64,000 bases of DNA, taken from positions 16,509,909 through 16,573,908 of the forward strand of contig CM025854.1 in the NCBI GenBank assembly GCA_003952965.2. The letters run 5' to 3'. Position numbers and translations under genes: made by a program. Positions 33,823 through 46,768 of the stretch are shown piece by piece. This stretch comes from Morella rubra. Its lineage: Eukaryota > Streptophyta > Magnoliopsida > Fagales > Myricaceae. A model generated the notes under the pieces. It searched no databases and was not told where the DNA came from. It worked only from the letters and a program-made list of their open reading frames with translations. The stretch's first letter is position 1. Every line of letters begins with the position of its first letter.

Positions 33823-35615
33823 ATTTTTCTTGCCCTGCCTATTTCTGCTATAGAATGGCTGAGGACTCGACGAACCCACTCTTCTTTTAAATTCCTGCAC
33901 AAGAAAACTGTAGTTTTTTCAGCATAGGGGTAGAAGTAGCTGAAAAGGCGTGAGGTGGAGAGAAAAGGACTGAAAAAGGAGGCAACTTTGGGGACAGGGA
34001 CACTGTGTTAAATTCCATTTGACTTTCGTTCGCTCTGATCCCGAATTGGGACAAAAAAAGCGCTGATCATATCTCATTGCAGCGGATCAGGATCCTCGTG
34101 GGAGAGCTTTCTGCCAGCTCTACATTCTAGGAAATTATTTATCGTCTTTCATTAGTTAATGTCTGATTGTTTCGGCGTCAACCCCAATATCAAACATTCA
34201 AATGCATGTCATTATATATTTGACGACTCTGGCCAGTGGCTACGAGACGTAGGTAATTTATCTCTCGGCAGCTAATTATAACCAAATCTTTTTAGTTGAA
34301 AATAGCCATGCAGAGGGTAATAGTCTTTCTTTCGTTTTCATTTTTTCTCCTGGATATTATTTAATTAACCAGTTTGAAAAATAAAATTAAATAGGTAGAT
34401 AATTTTCTAGGTTTTTTGTTAACTCGGCCCAACATTTAACAAGAAGAATGAATGCAATTCTAGCTGGCTTCCAGACTTTAGTCACCATTTACCAGGCCTA
34501 GAATATGTTGTTCTTGGTAAAAGTAAATAAAATTTCTTAATTATTTTTATGTCAAATGAGGGTTTTTTTTTTTTTTTTTAATGCTGTTCCACTAAGGGCA
34601 ATGATTCTTTAGGTATATATAATCATTGTAACGGATGAGTATGGAATCTTCTCGCAACTAACAGGGAAATTTAACACACTCGAACAACTTTTACACAAGA
34701 ATCTACACTGCCTCTGAAAACTTTTTTGCCCATTCAAATGCAGAACTTACCCAAAAAGATATTGAAATTAAAGAAACCACTCAAAAGGAAGGATATTACC
34801 TATTGGGCTGAAACAAGGGATAATGATTCACCGGGCAAAAGGTCCACAAAGTGGAGTGATGGTGATTATACCTTTCAACCTTTTTAATGTTCACTGTGCG
34901 AACATTGACTAATGACTTTTATCTTCCATTAAAAAGCACCAAATAGAAAATTAATGAACTCCGGCTTTTGATATGCTCCTGCTAACCTTCAAGAATGACC
35001 AGTACTTCAATTGATTCTGCAATAGGGTTTTATCGCTCTTCTGAAGCAGTTTCCTGAGTTGCAGATGTGTCACTAGTGCTATCTGTTTTTAGCATATTAG
35101 AAAGTTCATCCATTAGTTTGACATTTTGATAAGAGCTATCTTAAAACCATTAAACTCGAAAGTTGCAAGGCAGACATGCAAAAGAGGAGAAAATAAATTA
35201 AGAGGGAGGTATGCCAACTCCCTCCTTGCAGCACAAACAATACCGTGCAAAGAGGAAAGGAAAAGAAAACAAAGACAATAGCTAGCAGCCGGTCCTGCTA
35301 CGCCTTTCGAAGCTTGCAGCACCTATCAAGAAGGAAGGATTGAGGTACTAGTACCATACTTCGAATCTCACAAGTAGGGTGGGAGAGATAATAAATAAAA
35401 GATGAGTTATATAATAGTTAAGTTTCACGTTGAGATCTTACTAATTTGAATTGAACTTTATTGATTTAAGTTAAAACTAATCTTGAATAGACTTTTAAAG
35501 TCAAACCACGTATGTAATTAGTGCTTTTTTTGAATCGTTATAAATAGTATCAGAACGGTCCTAATAATAATCAATATAGACTTGGTGGGCTTTGACATGG
35601 ATATTAAGGATTTAA
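33823..35615. other. SOSEKI upstream region and gene-free DNA
   Basis: It probably holds the leader, a leader intron (acceptor 'tgtgcag' near 33900) and promoter of SOSEKI. Otherwise AT-rich with poly-T runs, for example at 34565. No other gene is supported. Confidence 0.4.
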
Positions 35616-36347
35616 GGGCATGTTTGTTTCGGTGAATTTTCACAAATTCGCATTCAAGTTGCCTCCAAATCAATTGAACATGTTTAAATTTAGGATGCTG
35701 CTAAATATTTTTGATTTTTACCCTGACCATGCTTAGAAATAATTACCAAAATACCCTCTGTAATGCTTTTGAGGAAATACATATATAAGGGTAAAATAGG
35801 AATTTAAAAAACATCATGGCCCCACACGTCAGTACATTAACCATTCGGAAAGGTGAATAGACGAAATACCCGAACTGCTTTATCCAACGTTAAGGTTTTG
35901 GTGGAGGGCAATATGGTCATTTTCCGAACATTAAATATCCTCTGCGATACCTGCCCCCTTCCCCTGCAGCTTGTTGTCAGTAGGCGCCTGCGTTGCCCCC
36001 TTCCTTGCACTTGATATTGCGTCAACCACTTTTTCCTCTTTCGTCTTCTTCTTCCTTTTTTTTTTTTTTTTTTTAACCGCATTTAAAATATTATAAATTT
36101 GTATCAAAATTTAAAAAAATTCGAAATTATAATAAATATTATAAATAAACATAAATTTAAATATTATTTTATCTTTTTATCTTTTTCACTCATCCCAATA
36201 AAAATAATCTACAAACAACAACTTTAAAAAACATCATTACTTTTTTTACACCTCAACAACTATTACACAAACACCAATACACCTCCAACATCACCTAAAA
36301 ATTCTCAAAACACTTAACATTCTACAAATCTTCTAATGAACATACCC
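35616..36347. mobile_element. hAT-like MITE, copy 1 (about 730 bp)
   Basis: It begins GGGCATGTTTGTTTCGG and ends with the inverted 'aacataccc'. About 36115-36330 matches 53345-53570 closely (shared phrases 'actcatcccaataaaaataa' and 'tctacaaacaacaac'). It is therefore one of two copies of the same family in the window. It has no transposase, and the target duplication is not clear. Confidence 0.65.
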
Positions 36348-36763
36348 TAAGTACAGTGGAAGAAGAGAATGAATGAGAAATAAATTTTATAAGACTTAAA
36401 TTTCACATTAAAACCTTATTTGAACTATGATTTGTAATAATTTAAGGAGTTTTAAGAACACCCTAGATGATTTCTTTTAAAGTAGATGCCAGTCACACTT
36501 GGAGCAGATGAAAAGGAAACCCTTTGGCCCCTCGGAGGCAGCCGTGCCGACTGGAGGGATGTTGTAAGGCAAAGGGCCCCACTCCCGATTGATTCTTTTG
36601 TTTTTTTGTTTTGTGGTGATTTTTCTTTATGAATGTCGTTTAGGTGGTAGAATATAGTACATATATTGTGCTGCAGCTTGGGTGGTAAACTGGAAAGGTA
36701 GCACAAAGCTGAAGGCCTCGAATATAGAGCTAGCTGGGCTTTTTTTTTTTTTTTTTAATCCGA

Positions 36764-37420
36764 GGGCATGTTTGTATTTAGAAATTTATAAATAATTTAG
36801 TGATATTAGAATAATCGAAGTAAATTAGAATTTTATAGAATTTCGGAAAAAAGTAGTAACAATTTTGATGTGTGTAGAGATGTTAAATATTTTTAGAATT
36901 TTATGAGAGTTGGTGTAAAAGTGAGAGAAAGATGAATTAGGTAAATATTTTTAGGGTTAAATACATTTTTCGTCCTCTAACTATAAACTTCTGATACTTT
37001 GCACTTTAGACTATCAATTTTATTATATTTCGTCCCTTAACTATAAATCATTTTGCTGAACTAAAATAATAATTTTCGTCTAAATTAACGGTTGTGGTAC
37101 AAAGTGTAAATATTTGATAGTTGAGGGGCGAAATATAATGAAATTGATATTTTGGGTACAAAATATCATATTCTTAATAGTTAGAGGCAAAAAGTGTATT
37201 TTTTTTTCAATGTTTATGTAAAAAGAAATAATCTGAAGAGAAGAAAAGATAATTTGTAGACTTTATTATTATTATTTATTTAAATTTTTGAAATAAAAAT
37301 AAAAAATATTATAAGAGCTTATTTGGCGTGAAAAAAAATTAGAAAAATTGAGATAAAAATTCATGTTTACATCTAAAATTTTTAAAACCTTGTAAATTTC
37401 TACATACTACAAACACGCCC
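36764..37420. mobile_element. MITE with GGGCATGTTTGTA ends, carrying a nested MITE
   Basis: The ends are GGGCATGTTTGTA and the inverted 'tacaaacacgccc'. Inside, about 36954-37207, is a second element whose ends 'gggttaaatacatttttcg' and 'aaaaagtgtatttttttt' are inverted copies. It has internal inverted phrases such as 'cgtcccttaactat' and 'atagttgaggggcg'. Non-coding. Confidence 0.55.
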
Positions 37421-40108
37421 CGTCTTGTAAAGTCGCAGCCCATAATGTAATATCCTATCCCGAAAAAAGTATTAAGTGGGTAATTTGAATTTTAAACGAA
37501 GAGATAGGGAATCCTATGTTTGATTTTTGGATAGAGGTTGAATAGTATATTCAAATTTAAAAGTGTCGAGATGGAGATGTGATCTATATTTGAATTTAAA
37601 GATTTGAATAGGGATTTAATTCTAAGTTTGAATTTAAGGTTAAGATATTGTGTTTGAATTTGAAAAATATGGATAAGGATTTTGTATTTGAATTTAAAAG
37701 TGATAGATAGAGATATGTTTGAATTTTAAAAGTTGAAGAGATCGAGGTTAATAAATGGTCGTAGAGAATGTATATTGGAGACCAAAATTTAGATTGAGGT
37801 GGTTTGAGAGATTGTTCGGCAATTATTGGAGAAGCTTTAAGGATTGATTAAGCGTTTAAGGTAAGTGATTATTCAATGAGATTTTTAAACATGTACTATA
37901 TTTTTATATGGTTTTTGATGTACTATTTAAGGAACTTAGCAAATTTTGGGTAAAATGAAATTGTCGAGATTTCATGAAATTCAGTTGAAATATTTTATAA
38001 CTTGTTTTGGTGAGCATACTGTGAAAATTGTCTTTGCGCTAGTGATATATCTTTGTGGTCTGTGTGGCCAATTTGATATCCCTCGTGGTATTTCGAGGTC
38101 TTTATGGCCTGGAGGTCTATGTGACCATTGGTATTTGGAGGTCTGTGTGATCATTGATGATTTTTCTATATTGCGTGGCCTTGGATATTTTTATTACAAA
38201 CTTGTATTTTGGATTTGGTATGGCTCACCGATGTTTTATTTTAATTTCAGTTATTGCGATAGAATTGTCTTTTTCCCAAACCCCATTGATTTGCTACTTA
38301 CTGAGCTAGTTGTAGCTCACCACTTATTCTCATATTTTTTCAGAGTTGGCAGAATTAGAGAAGTTTGAGGAGCTTCAGATAGATTTGTGTTTTGAAGGCG
38401 TGTTTTGCAAGAGTACTTTTGGAGATTAATTTTGGAGAAATTGTTATTGTAATTTTTTTAAAAAATCTTCATCGATATTGAAAATATCGGATATGCTAAT
38501 GTAAATTTTAAGGCTGGATTGATATTTTAGACTTTTTATAATTTATGAATATTTTGATGAGGTTGTACAAATTAATTTTAAAATATTGTGATCTATATAA
38601 ATAATTAGTCAAACAAAAATTTATTTTATACAGAAATCTATCCTTATTGAGTTTTGGGCCGGGGTCGTTGCACAGAAAGAGCGGGATCTGTTGTTGGTTC
38701 CCCTCGCCTGACTTGCGTCCTCCTCCGATGCCGTATCCATAGTTTTCTCTGTTAGGTGCTGCATCTGGATTCTCTCTTTACCCACCCTGACCCACCTATA
38801 GCTACCACATAATTGCAGCATCCCCATGTCGGATCAAAGTAGGAACCTGTCACCATCCAATGGCGGTAAAAATTCCAATAGATTTTGGCTCCTCGAGATA
38901 AGGATTTGGCAATACCGCATGTCTGTTTACCTACCCCAGTAAAAGGCCATGGCAAGCAGTTCTAAAGTGTAGGGGTCATTTTGACTCATTTGGATGTTTC
39001 TATCGGCCGTACCTCAACTAATTCACTTTGTCTCATACGACTCTAGTTGGAGTTACAGCGTGCCAGGCTTAACATTTACAAACAGCGGCTTCTCAAAGTA
39101 AATAACCCACAACAGATACAATACAAAAAAAAATCCCTCCCTTGACTAGAACCGAGAGCCACAGCCCACAGCATTATCTTTTAGGCGAGCCCCGATTCAC
39201 ATTGTGTTTACACACACAAGAAGTCTCAGAAATCTCTTGACCCAAAGCCCCAGACTCATACCTTCCTTCAAGGGGTTTGACGTTGACTTCCAACCCATGG
39301 ATGGACAACTGCAAAACTAACCTTTATAAGCCTGCATTCTATGGTCACTTTTTGTTCTTTCGTGTGAGAAATTTTCTAATTAGAAAAAAAAAAAGGTGTG
39401 AAAAATTTTCTATCGACACTTTTATAGGCTGTATCCATGTGGGGTAGCAGTAAGCAACAAGAACGGACTCTCAGTTCTGACTACATGTTGCAGTTAAGAA
39501 ACCCTAGGTCCGCCCTAGTGGGCAATCGTGGGTGGTGCCGTCAATTCACAAGCCTGTTTCTTTCTCAGACCCTGCTCAGACTCTGACCTAAAGCTGGCTA
39601 GCCTACTTTTACTACAACCACACACAACGTCATGTCCTATGTAGACCCTTGCTTTAACTAATATTGTCATTAGTGAGAGTCGCATCCCCCCGACTATCAC
39701 CTAAGAATGACTGGAATTAATACCCCACGTCCCGTCGCTCGCAAAAAATTGGCTGAGCCCGAGCAGAAGTGCTGCAGGAGAGCTATTGGATACTGAGGGC
39801 AACTGGTGTTGGAATTTTCATAAGGTTTTGGGCTGTGCTGTGGATTTTCTATCTAGGGGCCAGGGCTCTCAACTGGGCGCAATACGCATCTATTAATCCA
39901 TTCATAACACTAAAACACTAATTACGTTTAATTTGACATTCCAGACAGGGTACAAATAGGATCATATAGTACATTTTAGCCCCTACTCGATGTGTATGGT
40001 ACCACAGCTGTTTCTCTCTCTTGCACCAGAACCCATTAAAGAGTCACTGAAGGCCTCTTACCTTTAGCAGTACTAGAGATTGATAATAGGGACAAGGTTT
40101 GTTAAAGT
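37421..40108. other. gene-free stretch with LTR-like sequence at 37.4-38.6 kb
   Basis: The phrases 'ttactgagctagttgtagctcacca' (in two parts: 'ttactgagctagttg', then 'tagctcacca') and 'ttttcagagttggcagaa' near 38300-38360 resemble a conserved part of plant Ty3-type LTRs, also seen near 45045. Tandemly varied 'ggtctgtgtgaccattg' phrases lie at 38050-38160. I found no polyprotein. From 38.6 to 40.1 kb I see nothing definite. Confidence 0.35.
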
Positions 40109-40437
40109 AAGGATGGAAATGTTTTGGGTCTAAATCGACCTCGACCCGGCTCGTACAGTTTTGGGTAGTCCGGTTCAGCTGTTAGCCCATTTTATTCTAG
40201 AATCGGGAGGGTTAGTTTGGGCCCAAAGGCCTGAACCGCAATTGGGAGGGTCAGTTTGGGCCCAAAGGGCCGAACCGCACCGAGCCGAGGAGTATTATAT
40301 AATTTTGCTATTTTTTTTTTTTTAGTAAGTGCCCCCTTTTACGTTTTTTTCCCTTAACACCACCTCCTTCACTTCACTCAACATTGACCCTAGCCGTCAC
40401 CCCCTTCAGAAAGACAGAAACCCCCACCCCCGCCGAC

Positions 40438-40478
<41 letters not shown>

Positions 40479-41135
40479 ACGCCCCCTCTTTTCCTCTCTC
40501 ACGTGGCATGCCCCAGCTCTCTCTTTCTCACGACTACACGAAGTTGCCTCCCTCTGCTGCTCCTTCTGCAACTTTGCTATTGTCTTCTCCCTCTGTTGCT
40601 TTGTCGCCATCTCCCTCTGCCTCTCTACCTCGCTGCCTCCCTCTACTTCGCTGCCTCTGCTAACAAGTAAGTTATGGCAAATTTTTGCTTAGAAAAAAAA
40701 AAGTTATAGAAAAATTCTCTAGGCAAGCTCCATTGGCAATGCCAAGGACATCAAAGCCCTTTGTAGGAAAGGTGTAGGCCTCCACCAAACCAAAACGATT
40801 GAGTTATGGTTTTCATAGCTATTGATGGTGATTTTGAAAAAGTTTTACAATTTGAGATTTGTGATATGTGGTGCATTTGCAATTGATTATTACGGTATGT
40901 GGTGCACTGGTTTGACAGAGGAGAAACCCTTTGATTGGGGCATGTAATTGTGTTTGACTCCAGAGCTTTTTAATGTTGCAAAAACCTTGATAGAACACAA
41001 GGCAAACTGGCCGGTTCGATCGGTTCTGTAGACCCACAGTTCGGCCGTCGGTCTAGAAAATACAAGAATCGAACCCCGCAGTTCAGTTCACAGTAGGGGC
41101 TGAAAACCGAGCCGAGGGGTCGATTTTCACCCCTA
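40109..41135. mobile_element. hAT-superfamily non-autonomous element, 1,027 bp, 8-bp target duplication
   Basis: It is flanked by the exact 8-bp duplication 'gttaaagt' (40101-40108 and 41136-41143). The right end on the minus strand reads TAGGGGTGAAAATCG, and the left reads AAGGATGGAAATG. These ends and the 8-bp duplication are hAT features. The subterminal parts carry repeated 'tttgggcccaaagg' and 'ccgagccgagg' phrases typical of this group. It contains a TC microsatellite (40439-40475) and CT-rich sequence, but no transposase. Non-autonomous. Confidence 0.8.
40439..40475. repeat. (TC)n microsatellite
   Basis: About 18 uninterrupted TC units inside the hAT element. Confidence 0.95.
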
Positions 41136-41143
41136 GTTAAAGT

Positions 41144-42164
41144 AATGGAAAATGAATTTAAACTCTCCTTAGACATAACGAAAATAACCCCACCTAGATT
41201 CTGTGTACTATGACTGTTTATTGTTGGGCGGACGAAACTCATAAGCTCGACCTAATTTTTCATAAAGGCCGATTCGGCTGTCTACCCAACTCTCTTGTAA
41301 CCAAGGGAGTCAGTTCGAGACTCGATTTCAAGGGTTCAGCACATCGAGAATGAATGGAATTGACCCATAAATAAATATATTTTTATTTTAATAATATTTA
41401 GATAGTGACCAAAAGTGTCATTTTAGATTTCCCTTCGTCCACTTTTCGCCTCTCATCTAAAGGTGTTCACTGACTTAGTCGGAGTCGAAAAGACAATATC
41501 CTACTCTGATTTCAACTTTGTCGGAGTTCGAATTTTGCCTCAAACTCTAACTTTATCATAGCCTAACAGCTTTACAAGGTAATGGATGCTGATTTCAACT
41601 ATGCGGGGCGTGGCCACCAACAAGCATCAAAAGTAGGTGATCCAAACCAAGAAAAACACCAAAAAAAACATACAAAAGAGGAGGATCGATTTATACACCA
41701 CCTAGTCGGTCGAACACTAACCCTGTCTTGGGTGTGTGGAGGGAGACAAAGCTCCCTCAGCCACCCAAAGCCTAACATGGAGATTGGTTGTGGCAAACAA
41801 TGGGTTGAGAAGATCAAAAGAATAGCCTCTCTCTAGATAAAAAAAAATTTTGGTTGTTTATATGTGAGCCCTTAATTTAACTGATACTGAGCTTGTGAGG
41901 CCGATTTGAGTGCTAGAGTTTGGCAATGCGCTCTTAGTCCAATCGGTGCGTTTTTCAATTGGATTAGGTCTATTCAAGTCAAGTGTATAAAAGTCGGGTG
42001 TAACGAATTTCCTTCCTTTTATACTAGAAAAAAGGACACTTAATTAATTTTGTACTGATTAGTGTGGTGACAAAAGAACTAAGAGGAAAATTTGAAGGGT
42101 GAAGGCTAAGAAGAGTGAGACGCGAGAGTGAGTGAGGGGAAGGAGGGGATTTAGGGTAGGGTAA
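41144..42164. other. gene-free stretch
   Basis: No gene is supported. Phrases around 41240-41560 ('gagtcagttcgagactcg', 'gtcggagtcgaaaag') look like degenerate transposon ends. The last five bases are the left target duplication of the LTR element. Confidence 0.35.
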
Positions 42165-42413
42165 TGTCACGCCCTGTGCCAGTACTTACCCCTAGGCTCA
42201 CCTATAGTAATGATATGCACACAAGCAGGGATTACGGCACGAATAATCCTATATATTTGAGACTTGGCTTTGAAAAAGCTTAGCAGAAAACATTTACTTG
42301 AATTTTGAAATTTGAAATATAACATTTCAAATAATTCTAGCAATTCTATCTAAAAATGGGATATTTAAGTCAATTAGAAATTAACTTGGAAAAATTAAGG
42401 GAAGAAATGAAAA
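42165..42413 (-). repeat. LTR copy (truncated, 3' side)
   Basis: It matches 46120-46350 through 'gccagtacttacccc', 'tagcaattctatctaaaaat' and onward, then breaks at 42414 where TGTAACAACCC begins. Confidence 0.75.
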
Positions 42414-43830
42414 TGTAACAACCCTCTCTTGTTTGCTCGTTTACTAAGTGTGCTATGTACATGTTTTGACTCATGTTTGACTCCCTTCTATAATATAGTT
42501 TTTATGTATATGTTATAATAGTTATAGTTGTGCCCATTTTCTTGTGTTTACTTTTTATAGGGTCTGGCAGGGCAGGTGTTTAAGCCCGGGGTCAAGAAGT
42601 TAAGCCCGGGGCAAATGTGCTGGCCCGGGGTAAATGGGAAGGCCCGAGAAGGAGGAGAAACATCCCCGGGGGTCAGCAGGGACCGGGGGAACATTCCCAG
42701 GGTACATGAGTTAGAGGTCGGGTTACCGAGTGGAAACACCCAGAGGCACCAAGTAGAAAACACCCAGGGAGGAAGGGAGACAGTCCCGGGCTTACCGAGT
42801 GCAGCATGCCTAGGAACTGAGACACCCGAGTACTACTCGGGAGGTTGAAAACCCGAGCACTACTCGAGAGGTTGAAAACTCGAGCCCTACTCGGGAGACC
42901 TGGACCTAGGAGTTTTGTTAGCCTATGCCCGGGGCATCACTGCCCGGGGCTTGTTTTTAGTCATGTGCAGGTTGGCACCCTGGAGACCGACTTTTTTTTT
43001 TAACGTTTGCTTTTACGTGTCTTAACCATGTGGTGGGCATTAAATGCATCCTTACCGCATTTTACCTAACCTCTTAGGTGGGGCTTTGTCATTGATGCAT
43101 AAGTGAATGTGGTTAATGTGGTTAATGCGTGAAATGTGAGACGGGTAGGTGGCTGCTTGTGACTGGCCATGCCTTAATCTTCCGCTGATTTTCTCTAAGA
43201 CCTAGCCTAGGGTATGTAGACTAGCCAGAGGGATATAACCGTAAGAAAGGTATAGTCTATTTACGTATTTTGTTCGTCAGAGAGTGAGAGAAAAAGAGCT
43301 TTAACTGAACGGCATTAGGAGAGGAGAAACTGCCTTTGACTTAGATAGAAAGAGAGGGAAAGCGACGTGAACCATCTGGTGACCAAGGATATTGACCGAA
43401 GGATAAGAGGAGAAAAAGACTAACGAAAATGAGGAGATTACGAGGAAAAGTGAGGTATTTGGCCTGCACTTTTTCGTTCCCTCCGCTTTTGACTTTTCTC
43501 TTCCTAACACGATAACTTGCTATTTTTAGGTGTTTTAATCTTTCAAAAAAGTAGTACAACAACAAACTAAGGTAAGGGAGTAGAGTTTGTCTTACATAGG
43601 GGTATTGGGAATGAATTTTGCCTAAAACATGTGACTTTTAATGAGGTGGGAAAAGACAAGTAACTCATTCTTGTCTCTGTGTTAGATCTAAACCAAAGAA
43701 AAATATGCGAAGGGCTTATAAGAGAAAGGGCTAAAAGACGTTGGGGGACCACCTGGGGCTAGATTTGACTGTTGAGAATAAGCTTTTGTTTTATACATGC
43801 CCGGGAAAAACTCTTTTATACATACTCCGT

Positions 43831-44010
43831 GAAGGCCTTTGTTTTTGCATGGTTGGGGAAGATGTTTTTGAAGGCCTTTGTTTTTGCATGGTCGGGGAAG
43901 ATGTTTTTGAAGGCCTTTGTTTTTGCATGGGGGAAGTTGTTTTTGAAGCCTTTGTTTTTGCATGGTCGGGGAAGGTATTTTTGAAGGCCTTTGTTTTAGC
44001 ATGCTCAGGA
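43831..44010. repeat. minisatellite, about 39-bp unit, 4-5 copies
   Basis: The unit begins 'gaaggcctttgtttttgcat' and ends 'ggggaagatgttttt'. Units are 36-39 bp, mostly multiples of three, which is why a repetitive open frame runs through them. It lies inside the nested LTR block. Confidence 0.85.
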
Positions 44011-44028
44011 GCCTTTTATACAATGTAC

Positions 44029-44260
44029 TCGGGAAGCCTTTTTGCTATCTGCCCGGGAAGTTTTAACGAGCATGCTCGGGGAGACTTTTATAAAACGTAC
44101 CCGGGAAGCCTTTTTGCTATCTGCCCAGGAAGTTTTAACAAGCATGCTCGGGAGCCTTTTATAAAACGTACCCGGAAAGCCTTTTTGCTATCTGCCGAGA
44201 AGTTTTAACAAGCATGCTCGGGAGACTTTTATAAAACGTATTCATGAAGCCTTTTTGGAA
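44029..44260. repeat. minisatellite, about 71-bp unit, 3 copies
   Basis: The unit begins 'ccgggaagcctttttgctat', continues with 'gttttaacaagcatgctcg' and ends 'ttttataaaacgtac'. Degenerate 'gcccgggaag' words extend to about 44335. It is adjacent to the 39-bp minisatellite in the same block. Confidence 0.8.
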
Positions 44261-45868
44261 TCTGCCCGGGAGATTTTTATAAACATGCCCGGGAAGCCTC
44301 TTTTTTTTGATGCCCGGGAAGTTTTTAAAAAATGCCTGTGAGGATTTTCTTTTGAAACTAGTCAAGAGCCCTAAAATCCTTTCTTTTAAATACAGCCAAT
44401 CCTTATTGGGTGTAGCAATAAAATAAAAATAACTTAATTGTATAAGTTGTTGGACTTGCCTATTAACAGCATGTGGTACATGATAGGATTGACCAAATCT
44501 AACAGATGAACTATGGATTAAGAAAAGTTACTGAGAATTTAGGTTGCTTTATTTGATATGACAATGAAATCTATTGCTCATTTTGAGTTAAGTGACTTTT
44601 TACTAAAGCATATGATACATGTTGCATCATCCGTCATGAGTCATATCATAGGTGTAGAAAATCTAATAACGAAATGACAGAAAGGAAACCCATACCTATA
44701 GGTGGTCCGATGACAGGGTGACGGTACCGATCACAATAGGATAGTGCAAGCCACCACTGAAAGGAGTAGTTGGTATCCCTGGCGTGAAACAATATACACT
44801 TGAAAGGGTCCTGATGCCGGGGCACGGGACAGTCCCAGAGGAGAGGAGGGACGCACAACCCGACTCTGCGGGGTGAAATAGAGAGACCAAAGGACACCTC
44901 TGATGACCAGAAAGAAAGAAAGAAAGAAATAACCGGGAAATAGATGCATCATTCCTGCATTGCATGTTTATGGTTATCCATGCTTGATTCTTATTGTCTA
45001 CATGCTACGATACTTGCTCATAACATGTTCCCTTTTCCCCCTTACTGAGTCTGTAGGACTCACCCCTTTATTTGTGTAATTTTCTTGTATGTACCGCTAT
45101 AGCTGTGGACCCTGGCAGATGTTAATCTTTATAAGCGAGGAGTTTCTGGATGTAGACCATACATATTAGTGATGACGTTCTGGACGTATGTCATTGAGTC
45201 ATTCAAGGTTTTCGTGGGGTACGAGCCCCAGTGGTATCTTAAAGAGCCTCCAACCATCCCAAATTCCTTAATTGAAGATTTCAAATTAACAGATTTTGAC
45301 CCATCTTTTTTATGATCCCTCCTCCACTGGCGCAACCGGTTGAGGGTACCATGGAAATTGAAGTCATTGACCTAACGTCTGACACAGAGTCGATGGTTGA
45401 TTAGATATCCATCGTTGTCGTTTGTTTTTGGGTTAATGATTGTACTTTCTATTGTAGTCTGTATATAGGGCGAAAAACTGTAGTCAGCTTCCACTTTTGT
45501 ACTTACTTTCTCTTACCGTTGTATCCTCGTGAAGGATTTTGTTGATACTAATGGAAAGATTTTATACTTATATTTTTGAGCTTTTCCCCTTATCTTGTTT
45601 CGTCCATAAGCCAGAAGTTGTCCCTAATTTTTACCTCATTACCAGATTGTTTAAAAATAAAAATATTTTTATAAGCCCACCTGTTATTTTATTGTCCGAC
45701 TTACACTATTCTTTTCTACTTCTCTCTTTTCCCTAAAACGTTTCCGCTAAGTTTTTTCAAAGTCAGTCATCAGGCTTTGATAGGATTTATTCGTGCAGTA
45801 ATCCCCGCTTGTGTGCATTCCATTATTATGAGAGAGCCTAAGGGATAAGTACTAGCACGGGGGTGACA

Positions 45869-46021
45869 CTTCGGTACGTTCCTCTCATGGCGATTGGGGT
45901 TCTGGTTCATTTGCTTAGCCATAAAATCCACCAAATTTCGGAGAAATTCCTCTGCATTGAACTCGGGGTTCGGTTGATCCGAATCCCGATCTGGGCTCCC
46001 GTCTCCCACATTCTCAGCCAT
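45869..46021 (-). pseudogene. LTR retrotransposon gag start, truncated
   Basis: From ATG 46021 the frame reads 'MAENVGDGSPDRDSDQPNPE' and then 'FLRNLVDFMAKQMN', a gag-like acidic N-terminus about 85 bp inside the primer-binding site. It is cut off at 45868, where an LTR tail of opposite orientation begins, so gag and pol downstream are lost. Confidence 0.55.
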
Positions 46022-46119
46022 ATCTTTCCTGAGAGACAACACCAACGTTACTATGATATCTACAATAAAGCATGCAAGCCTAGGCCGTAGTCAACCTCTC
46101 AACTAGCTCTGATATCACT

Positions 46120-46768
46120 TGTCACACCCCGTGCCAGTACTTACCCCTTAGGCTCACCTGTAATAATGGCATGCACACAAGCGAGGAATACGGTACGAAT
46201 AAATATATATATATTTCTGAGACTGGCTTTGAAAAAGTTTAGCGGAAAACGTTTACTTGAATTTTGAAATATAACATTTAAATAATTCTAGCAATTCTAT
46301 CTAAAAATGAGATATTTAAAGTTAGAAAAACTTAAGGAAAAATGAAAAATTAAAATAAAAAAAATCAAAGATGACATAAGAGGAGAAAGAATAAGAGAAT
46401 TTTTTTTTTCTCATTACTGCACCTAATGGTGATCCAAGTCCTTGTGGTTTGCAAAGGGAAGAGGTAAGACAAATTTAGACACTATGGCAACTTAAAAGCA
46501 CGTGAATTGGAAGCCTAAGAGACATTTAGCTACTCTTAAGAAAAGTAAACATGCAAGACTAGAAAAGTAAAAGAAAGACAAAGCAAAAGAGACAAAATAT
46601 CATGCAAGACTCTTTAGTTACGTTAACTACCCCTGTCAAAAGTGACAAAATATGCACAAGTAGCAGAAAATATAAAACTAAATGCAGCTACTAAGGTTCA
46701 AAATGAAGAGCCTTAAAATGTGCAAAGCAAGTCAAACAAGTGAAAAAGAAAAAGGAGGGGGCGTTACA
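46120..46768 (-). repeat. LTR copy (5' side), 649 bp
   Basis: On the minus strand it starts TGTAACGCCCCC and ends GTGTGACA, giving TG...CA termini. The primer-binding site follows two bases later. Confidence 0.75.

Larger units (their letters stand above)
42165..46768 (-). mobile_element. rearranged LTR retrotransposon (Ty3-type) with nested LTR block
   Basis: The outer ends are TGTCAC at 42165 and GTTACA at 46768, flanked by the exact 5-bp duplication 'ggtaa' (42160-42164 and 46769-46773). The element reads on the minus strand. The 5' LTR is 46120-46768, next to a primer-binding site matching 11 of 12 bases of the initiator-Met site (minus strand TGATATCAGAGC). A gag start follows. A truncated 3' LTR lies at 42165-42413. 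Between 42414 and 45868 is a block in the opposite orientation that ends with an LTR tail of the same family ('gtactagcacgggggtgaca'). No pol genes were seen. The element is dead. Confidence 0.7.

Noticed and set aside
37946..38368. 140-codon open frame
   Set aside because: It lies in LTR-like sequence with no recognisable domain.
40374..40610. Arg/Glu-rich minus-strand frame
   Set aside because: It is a translation of the TC microsatellite and CT-rich DNA.
43741..44208. 155-codon repetitive open frame ('EGLCFCMVGEDVF' units)
   Set aside because: It is produced by the 39-bp minisatellite inside an LTR block; no sign of a real protein.
42414..45868. A clean solo LTR of 3.45 kb
   Set aside because: It has TG...CA limits, but the bases just outside ('gaaaa' and 'cttcg') do not form a target duplication.
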